A DNA stretch of 64,000 bases from Seriola aureovittata (taxonomy: Eukaryota; Chordata; Actinopteri; Carangiformes; Carangidae). The DNA lies in assembly GCF_021018895.1 (NCBI RefSeq), contig NC_079364.1:31362201-31426200 (forward strand), written 5' to 3'. Numbering within the stretch: position 1 is the stretch's first letter; every line of letters starts with the position of its first letter. The position numbers and the translations under genes are program-made. The notes beneath the pieces are model-generated. The model searched no databases and had not been told where the DNA came from. It saw only the letters and a program-made list of their open reading frames with translations. This document shows, piece after piece, positions 56,008-64,000 of the stretch.

Positions 56008-56690
56008 CAGTGGTTGGCAACTGGCGGCTTGTGTGCCAAAACTGGCCTGCCAGCAATATCTGGCCAACCAGATTATTTTGATAATCTGATTTTCTTTTTT
56101 TAAATCTTACAATATTGGACTGACAGTCCACATTTAACTATAATGTCCCCCACCTCTCCCCCCACCTGAAGATGCTCATTATACTTTTATCCATATTGAG
56201 AGTGAACGACGGACACAACAGTCACATCAGGCGGCTCATCAGGCTGCTCTGCAGTCAGTGCACAGAGCCTGGTACTAGAATAGATCACCCTCATGGCAGC
56301 ATCAGTTACCTACAGAATCCCTTCCTCTTAAGCCATTTTGCAAAAAAAAAAAAAAAAAAAATAGCATGCAATGCTTTATTTCAAAACTTTTGTGAGCTTT
56401 AATTCCGAAAAGTTCTTATAGGTAGTTCCAAAGGTTCTGTTACTTGCTTGACAGACCTCAGAAATAATGGACATACGATGTGTAATTGAATAAAAATAAC
56501 ACCAGTTCAGTCAAACAGTCAAACGTATGATGTGTCTGTGGGCCACAGCGCCACACAGATCAGGTACAAAGCAAATTCCAGTCGCATTTTTATTAATCTA
56601 TTTCCTAAATTAGCCTTTGATTATGTTCGGCCCACATTCTAATGGATTACAAAAAATTTGCCCGAGGGTAAACTTGCTTGACGACCCTTG
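56008..56690 (+). mobile_element. hAT-like non-autonomous element with perfect 8-bp TSD
   Basis: The left end is CAGTGGTTGGCAACTGGCGG; the right end is ...GACGACCCTTG. The identical octamer TTGTAGAG flanks both sides (56000-56007 and 56691-56698), the target-site length of hAT transposases. 683 bp with an internal poly(A) run at 56342-56361 and no coding frame. The right terminus has diverged from the left. Confidence 0.8.
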
Positions 56691-57282
56691 TTGTAGAGTA
56701 AGGCAACGCTTTTGCTAATCATTTTGAAGAACCCAAAATACGTCAAAACACTGCTTGTTGAATGCTTCTGTGTCGTGATTATTATCCAACCTGCCAGTTC
56801 AGCATTTTCCTCCATTTGTGTTTATCAGCTTAGTTTACTGGTTAACAGGGCATGCAATAGGTCAATCTGAAGGCAAACTACTTCGAGTGGTCTCATTCAC
56901 TTAGAGTCTATAAATCTCAAATTCAAAAAGATCATTACAGTTTGAATATTTAATTTTTTTCCCCAAGTTTGAATGAATGTCCGAATGCGAATAAAAAGTG
57001 CCTAACACAGGCTTAGCACCCTGGCACACACACACACTGTTCATTTGTCATGATTGCACAGTGGCACTGGTAGTCAGTTTTATTGGAGTTGTTAAATCAG
57101 CAGCATGTGTTTGGCTGAGGCTCAAGCCAAGCAAAGCCTGCTGATACCTTGTCCTTATGTGGATGAAGTGTTCTCATATTTGTATCAGTGGAGCAGAGTA
57201 GTGGCAGTGGACACATTGGACCTTATTAGTGCCTCCAGCAGGGCATCTATTAATGCAGCAGAACAAAGTAATATACAGATGT

Positions 57283-59037
<1,755 letters not shown>

Positions 59038-59497
59038 CATTTCAGAAGATCTTTCCAGAATAAACAGGATTTCATTTTCACAGTTTCCTTGTTTTACTAT
59101 CTGAAATGAGAGGCATGCAGGTATGCATGACATAAGAAATTTAATTTCAACACTTTTTCAGAAGAACCAAGCATCGTTCCAATGAGGTTTTAGAGCACCA
59201 ACACTTCTGGGCACGTCTGTATGACCGGGACAATATTTAGCATATCTATGAAGTTCCAACCATTTCTTATTGCTGTATTTGTTAGAGGAGTTAATCTGAA
59301 GTACGTATATTAAAACAATAAGGAAACAGTTGCAGTTTCAACAAAATCATTATTTTATCTCAAGGAGTTCAAACACCGTCTACTCTGCAGATAGAGCCCA
59401 CGGTGTGTGAGGTACGGATAATACAACTGATAAAACAGCACTGCTTGTCGTTGTTGTCCAATATTATTTCATCACTGATCTGTGCATATTAGCATAC

Positions 59498-60226
59498 AGT
59501 GGCTTCAGAAAGTATTCAGAGCCCATTTTTGCCCATCAATCTAGATGCAATAATCCAGAATGACAAAGTGAAAAGAAGTTGTTAGAATTTTTACTAATTT
59601 ATTAAAAATCTAAAACTGAAATGTGTCATTTAGAAAAGTATTCAGACCCTTAATTCAGCACTTTGTTGAACCCTCTTTGGCAGCAACTTTGAGTCTTCTT
59701 GGGCAAGTCTCTACAAGTTTTGCTCACCTGCATTTGGGCAGTTTATCCCATTTGCACTGGCAGATCCTGTGAAGCTCCCTCAGATTGGATGAGAAGTGCC
59801 ATCTTCAGGTTTCTCCACAAATGATCTATGGGGTTTAAGTCTGGGCTTTGGGTTTCTCAAGGACAGTAAGAGACTTGTCCTGAAGCCACTCCTCCGTTGT
59901 CTTGGCTTCATAATTCAGGTCACTCTCGTGTTGTGACCCCATTCTCAAGTAGTGTGCGCTCTGGAGCAGGTTTTCTTTAAGGACCTCTCTTTATTTGGCT
60001 GCATTCGTTTTGACCAGTCTCCCAGTTCCTGAAACTGAGAGGCCACCCCGCAGCATGATGCTGCCATCATCATCTTCACTGTAGGGATGGTATTACCAAG
60101 GTGATGAGCAGTGCCTGGTGTTTGGCTGTCAGTATTTGGAGTTCTGCCCAAAGAGTTCTCATCAGTTCAGAGAATCATATTACTGTTTTGGCTGTCAAAT
60201 GCCTTTTACTCGAAGTTGCTCCCATC
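59498..60226 (-). pseudogene. Tc1-like transposon, 3' part (split by a LINE)
   Basis: The terminus CAGTGGCTTCAGAAAGTATT with TTCAGACCC repeated at 59635 is typical of a large fish Tc1 family. Minus-strand traces of the transposase (KPKAQT-TP-DHLWRN-KM, DDGSIMLRGGLSV) are interrupted by stops. The element stops at CGAAGTTGCTCCCATCTAG and continues, same strand, at about 60704-61102. Confidence 0.75.
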
Positions 60227-60273
<47 letters not shown>

Positions 60274-60703
60274 TCTCAATATACAAGCGATAAAGTTGTG
60301 CAATCAGAGTTTGGTTCAACTATAAACTATAAGGTGAGAGTTGTGACTGTTCTCTGTCCGACAGAGGTGCTGAGTTCTAAAGAGTTGTGCAAAATAGTTG
60401 TCTCGGACAGGACAGATTTCCTCTTATGAATGTCCAGTAAGTGGTGGAGAGGGTGTTCAGGATTATTCATAATGGATAGCATTTGTTCAGTGTCCTCTCC
60501 ACCACCACTTCGAAGGTATATGGTCTGTAGCCAATTACAGAACAATTACAATTACAGCCTTCTTAATCAGTTTATCCAGTCAGTTTTTGTCACTGGCTCC
60601 AGTGAAGTACAGCTCACTGGCCACAACAGACTGGTAGATTTCCAACATCCTGCTGCACAAGTTGAAGGATCTCAGATTCCACAGGCCTCCCCCTTCTTAT
60701 ATA
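60227..60703 (-). mobile_element. LINE 3' fragment with (TATC)n tail inserted in the Tc1 element
   Basis: On the minus strand this reads as the 3' part of a fish non-LTR retrotransposon, ending in a (TATC)12-type tail at 60273-60227. Words such as GTGGAGAGGGTGTTCAGGAT, CAGTTTATCCAGTCAGTTTT and GACAGAGGTGCTGAGTT match the antisense of a common fish LINE C-terminal region as I remember it. It interrupts the Tc1 relic, so it is younger. Confidence 0.65.
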
Positions 60704-61102
60704 CATAAAAGCCTGATTGATGGAGTGCTGCTGAGATGGTCATCCCTCTGACAGGTCACCTCCCTGACCAAGGAACTTCTTGCCTGGTTACACAGACAGC
60801 CAACTCAAGAAAGTATCCCAGTTATTGAGGCCATGTTGTCCTGGGAACACTCAGAGGTTTAGAAATGGTTTATAACCTTACTTTGATCTATGTCAAACCA
60901 CAATTTTATCAAAGGTTTACAGAGAGTTCCTTGAACTTCATGGCTTTGATTTTGTCCCGATCTGCGGTGTGACTTGTGGGAACTCATATACACAGCTGTA
61001 TGTCTTTCTAAACTATGTCCAGTAAATTCAGTTTGGAGGTGGACTCCAGTAAACTTCTAGACACATCTCAAGGATCATTAAAGCAAACAGGATGCACCTG
61101 AG
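60704..61102 (-). pseudogene. Tc1-like transposon, 5' part (continuation)
   Basis: The plus strand shows CATAAAAGCCTGATTGATGG, AGTGCTGCTGAGATGGTCAT, CTTCATGGCTTTGATTTTGT and AACAGGATGCACCTGAG, the antisense of the 5' region and transposase N-terminus of the element at 59498-60226. The two parts fit end to end with little missing sequence. Confidence 0.7.
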
Positions 61103-61105
61103 AAA

Positions 61106-61790
61106 ATGATGTGAATCATAAGCTGTGACCTTCACAGTCACCAGATCTCAACCCAGTTGAACACCTATGGGAGATTTTGTAGCGACAAGTTATACAGCGC
61201 ACTCCACCACCAGTCTTGTGCAAGTTCACACTTTAAAAGAACTAGCTCAAAGTTCAGTTCATACTGATGAAAATTAACTAGTTCACGTTCATTTGTTCTG
61301 ATATTCTTTTTCAATTCTAACCATCCATCACCAGCCCCAAATCATTGCCACTTCCAACTAAATGAATTATTGTATACCACTGAAGAATCACAGACATGAG
61401 TTATATTTAAAATCCATATATAAATATAATTCGTCTGAGTTTTCACTTGTTTGTTCATAAAACTGCTTCAAATGCTCAAACAAACTGGCTTCAGCAGTAG
61501 TAACGTTTGTACCGCCTGTACTGCTAGCACCAGCAAAGCTGGGCCGTGTCTATGGAGACGTTATGTGGCGTGCCGCAAAACTGACATAATACGTAAGCTA
61601 AAACTGTCGTAAAATGGAAAATGCTCACGTTCATCATTTGTAAACTGATTCATCCTATTCTGTCCACCAACACCATCAAAACACCACATGAGGGAATATC
61701 TTTAGGAAGATGGTGTTCATCCTCCAGTGGACTCCAGAGACAGAAAATCAATGCCAAGGAGCATTAAAACTGTTCTGACCCAACACCTTA
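61106..61790 (+). pseudogene. Tc1-like transposase C-terminal fragment, split by a hAT element
   Basis: 61106-61210 (GATGTGAATCATAAGCTGTG, CCAGATCTCAACCCAGTTGA) is the same family as 24495-24700. It continues at 61663-61790 (CACCATCAAAACACCACATG AGGGAATATC). The continuous form corresponds to [12 protein letters not shown] to the C-terminus; stops are present. Confidence 0.75.
61211..61662 (+). mobile_element. hAT-like MITE inserted in the Tc1 fragment, TSD TCCACCAM
   Basis: Begins CAGTCTTGTGCAAGTTCACA and ends ...CTATTCTG. Flanks TCCACCAC (61203-61210) and TCCACCAA (61663-61670) match at seven of eight positions, and removing the element restores continuous Tc1 sequence. 452 bp, non-coding. 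A related end is at 40430-40651. Confidence 0.75.
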
Positions 61791-62360
61791 CTAAGAAACT
61801 TTATATTGGTTTCTCCTTTTATTTGTCACTGGTCTGTACTTCATCATATTGTCCAACCTTACAAGGAATGGTCCGATATTTAGGGACTGTCCTCCAAGAG
61901 TAAGAAAAACAAGAGTATCAATCATTTGTTCAGACCTCTGTTTATGCTAAACTGACCTCTAGTGGTTACATTAATGATGGTTGTTGTGTGTCGTAGGCCA
62001 AGTAGTTTTTGTGCCAAATCCTCATAAAAGATGTTGTCCTGCTGATGTCAACATGGGCCCATACAAAGTCATTGAGAAACTCCAAAGTCTTGCGGTTGTT
62101 TGTTCAAAGACTGGTATGTTGGCTTTAAAGGAAGGAGACACAGTTTTTCTGTCTTATCAAATTAGATGAGAAAATCCAGTGTAGAGATTGGCCCAGTGTG
62201 TTATTATCCTTACTTAGCACAAGAAGGGGAAAATGTGATACAAGAAAACATCCACCAAAATTGTCAATAAAGAGTTGTATCTTTCAGAGCTTCTTTTTAT
62301 GCCTCTGCACCAGCGACAGCCATATTGTCTTTGGGTTGTCCGTCCGTCTGTCCCATTCTC
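61791..62360. other. adamts17 intron 2: nothing recognised
   Basis: A plus-strand frame at 61981-62169 (VGQVVFVPNPHKRCCPADVN) has no match I recognise and lacks nearby exon signals consistent with ADAMTS17. Confidence 0.4.
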
Positions 62361-62634
62361 GTGAACACAATATCTCAGTAACGCCTTGACGAAACTTCTT
62401 AAAATTAGGCACAAACATTCACCAGGACTCAAGGATGAACTAATTGTACTTTGGTGGACAAAGTCATAATGACCTCACAAAACATGGTTTTGGTCTTGTG
62501 AACACAATATCTCTGTAACACCTTGAAGGAATTTCTTCAAATTTGGTACAAATGTTCACTTGGAGTCAAGGATGAACTAGTTACATTTTAGTGCTCAAAG
62601 GTCAAAGGTCAAGGTCAGTCTGAACTCACAAAAC
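62361..62634 (+). repeat. two tandem units of a 137-bp fish repeat
   Basis: GTGAACACAATATCTC at 62361 and 62498 starts two units with the shared words CAAGGATGAACTA, GGTACAAA/GGCACAAA, and CTCACAAAACA near the ends. The period is 137 bp. Upstream GTCCGTCCGTCTGTCC belongs to the same dispersed fish repeat. Class unknown. Confidence 0.75.
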
Positions 62635-64000
62635 ACTTTTTAGCCGTTACTCAATACTTGATACAGCAATTATTAAAAAAATTTCACACAAATGGTTCAT
62701 ATTTTATGTGACTCTGGATAAACAGGGATGTAACCTGAAACTAGTCTGAGTGGAGGAGGCAGAAACCCACAAGGAGGTGATTCTAGTTTTTAAGTCTTTT
62801 GTGGCAACTCTCATTTCTCAACAGTCAGATCTCATTACAGTCAAGTCCAAGTAAAGTTTGAAATCCTTTTCTGCTTTTATCAGCATTAAGTGAACACTGA
62901 AACCGTGTGACCCCACCATGAGGACAGTAATACCGATGCAGTTTCATATCCTTAAAGTCATGTTATAGGTGTGCATGGTCGCTGTCCATCTTTCTCCACC
63001 ACACACTTCTATAAATAGTATCTTAAAACCATGTTTGCAAAACTTCTTCTGTGGCATCAGATAACCCTAACCCCAGCAGCAGCAGCAACAGCAGCAGCAG
63101 CTGAAGCTTGGAGTAATCCCAGACTTAAACGTAAGATGAGATAGAAGTTTATTTATCTGTGTGGAGAAACTAGGACATTAAAGCAGTGGGAATATTACAG
63201 CAGAGAACAATATTGTCTCATTATATACACAAATTGTGGCTGAACCTAATAATAAACAGAAAGTATGGGAAAGACCATTAGTTCTAATATTTAGAGTCCC
63301 TCACAATGCTGATGTTACGCACAGAAGTGATTTCTTACTTGATTCACTGTAACACTGACGAGATGAAATCAAACTCCGCCAGCTGAGGATGGAGGGATTT
63401 TAAATCAGATCCATCCAACCACAGCTGTCTTTGCATGGCTGTGATATACCTCTGTCTGCAGCTAATGCCTATGAATAGTATCATGTCCCCATGTTTGTGG
63501 AGCATTAGAAATGCTTTAATTCATCCTCCAGTCCATGCTGGCTAACAGAATTTGTCAGCCTTGAGGCTCAGCTGGGAACTGAGTGTCTGCAGAAACGTTG
63601 CTGCCCTATTTTATGGCATACCACTCTGCTCTTGTCAGAGCAGGCCTGTTCCTGGTGGCTGCACTGCGACTGCTGCATTGAGTTGTTTGTCTTTGTTATT
63701 TGCAGAGACTGCACAAACTGCTGCTGGAAAGAGTGCAGAACGGTATTTTAACTGTTTGCACTTGACTTAACTTTGGCATCAGAGCTGATTTGATAGATCG
63801 ACTTACTTCATCATGTTTTTTGGAGAGTGTCTTGATTTCAGGAACAAGAGATTTCCTTGTCGCTGGTATACGCCATCAAAGTGCTTGTGGGATACACACC
63901 TCTCTGATGTCAGATTAGGTGGGGCGCTGCGTCCAACAATCAAAATCTACTATCTGACATTTACAACCACTTTGTGCACGAAACGAGCCAGGGTTTGAAC
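62635..64000 (+). other. adamts17 intron 2 up to the right edge: nothing recognised
   Basis: A short CAG-rich run at about 63076-63100. Frames at 63552-63998 show no ADAMTS prodomain or catalytic (HEXXH) similarity. Confidence 0.45.

Noticed and set aside
61981..62169. Further adamts17 exon
   Set aside because: The peptide does not resemble the ADAMTS17 prodomain continuation and lacks phase-compatible splice sites.
63552..63998. Coding frames at the right edge
   Set aside because: No ADAMTS or other family motifs; short and without exon signals I could support.

Overview
This window is nuclear DNA of a bony fish, most likely a teleost. The genes are split by long GT-AG introns. The intergenic and intronic DNA is full of fish-type transposons (Tc1-like, hAT-like MITEs, L2-like LINEs, a tRNA-derived SINE) and CA/GT microsatellites. 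Four protein-coding genes can be supported, in the order asb7 (minus strand, incomplete at the left edge), lins1 (plus), cers3 (plus) and adamts17 (plus, incomplete at the right edge). As I recall it, the human 15q26.3 block ADAMTS17-CERS3-LINS1-ASB7 has the same neighbours, so gene order and protein similarity support each other.

Layout: 1-3.8 kb holds two coding exons of asb7, a Cullin-5 substrate receptor with ankyrin repeats; its SOCS-box exon lies left of base 1. Possible non-coding 5' exons lie at about 6.0 and 6.9 kb. Between 6.9 and 9.8 kb is the divergent asb7/lins1 spacer, with a Tc1 fragment and a 147-bp compound palindrome. lins1 runs from 9.8 to 19.9 kb in six coding exons (732 aa by my splicing), and its AATAAA abuts the stop codon. 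20-29 kb is repeat-rich and may hold a 5' non-coding exon of cers3 near 25.6 kb. cers3 runs from 29.1 to 42.4 kb in ten coding exons (396 aa), with the Hox-like segment, the Lag1p motif and an acidic tail. 42.4-51.9 kb is intergenic. adamts17 starts at 51.95 kb with a signal-peptide exon and a prodomain exon; its next intron fills the rest of the window and contains a nest of transposons inserted in one another (57.3-61.8 kb).

The four genes are not an operon or a pathway. They are a conserved syntenic block with unrelated functions (ubiquitin ligase adaptor, Lines homologue, ceramide synthesis, secreted metalloprotease). All exon boundaries were set by eye from reading frame, GT-AG signals, phase agreement and remembered human proteins. 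Transposon boundaries are approximate unless a target-site duplication is stated. I found no CRISPR array, prokaryotic operon, rRNA or tRNA gene, and no convincing undescribed molecular system. The most interesting items are structural: a gap-free 218-bp duplication exactly 16,000 bp apart, a palindromic element just upstream of lins1, a three-copy MITE family with long inverted repeats, nested transposons with readable insertion order, and the stop/poly(A) overlap in lins1.
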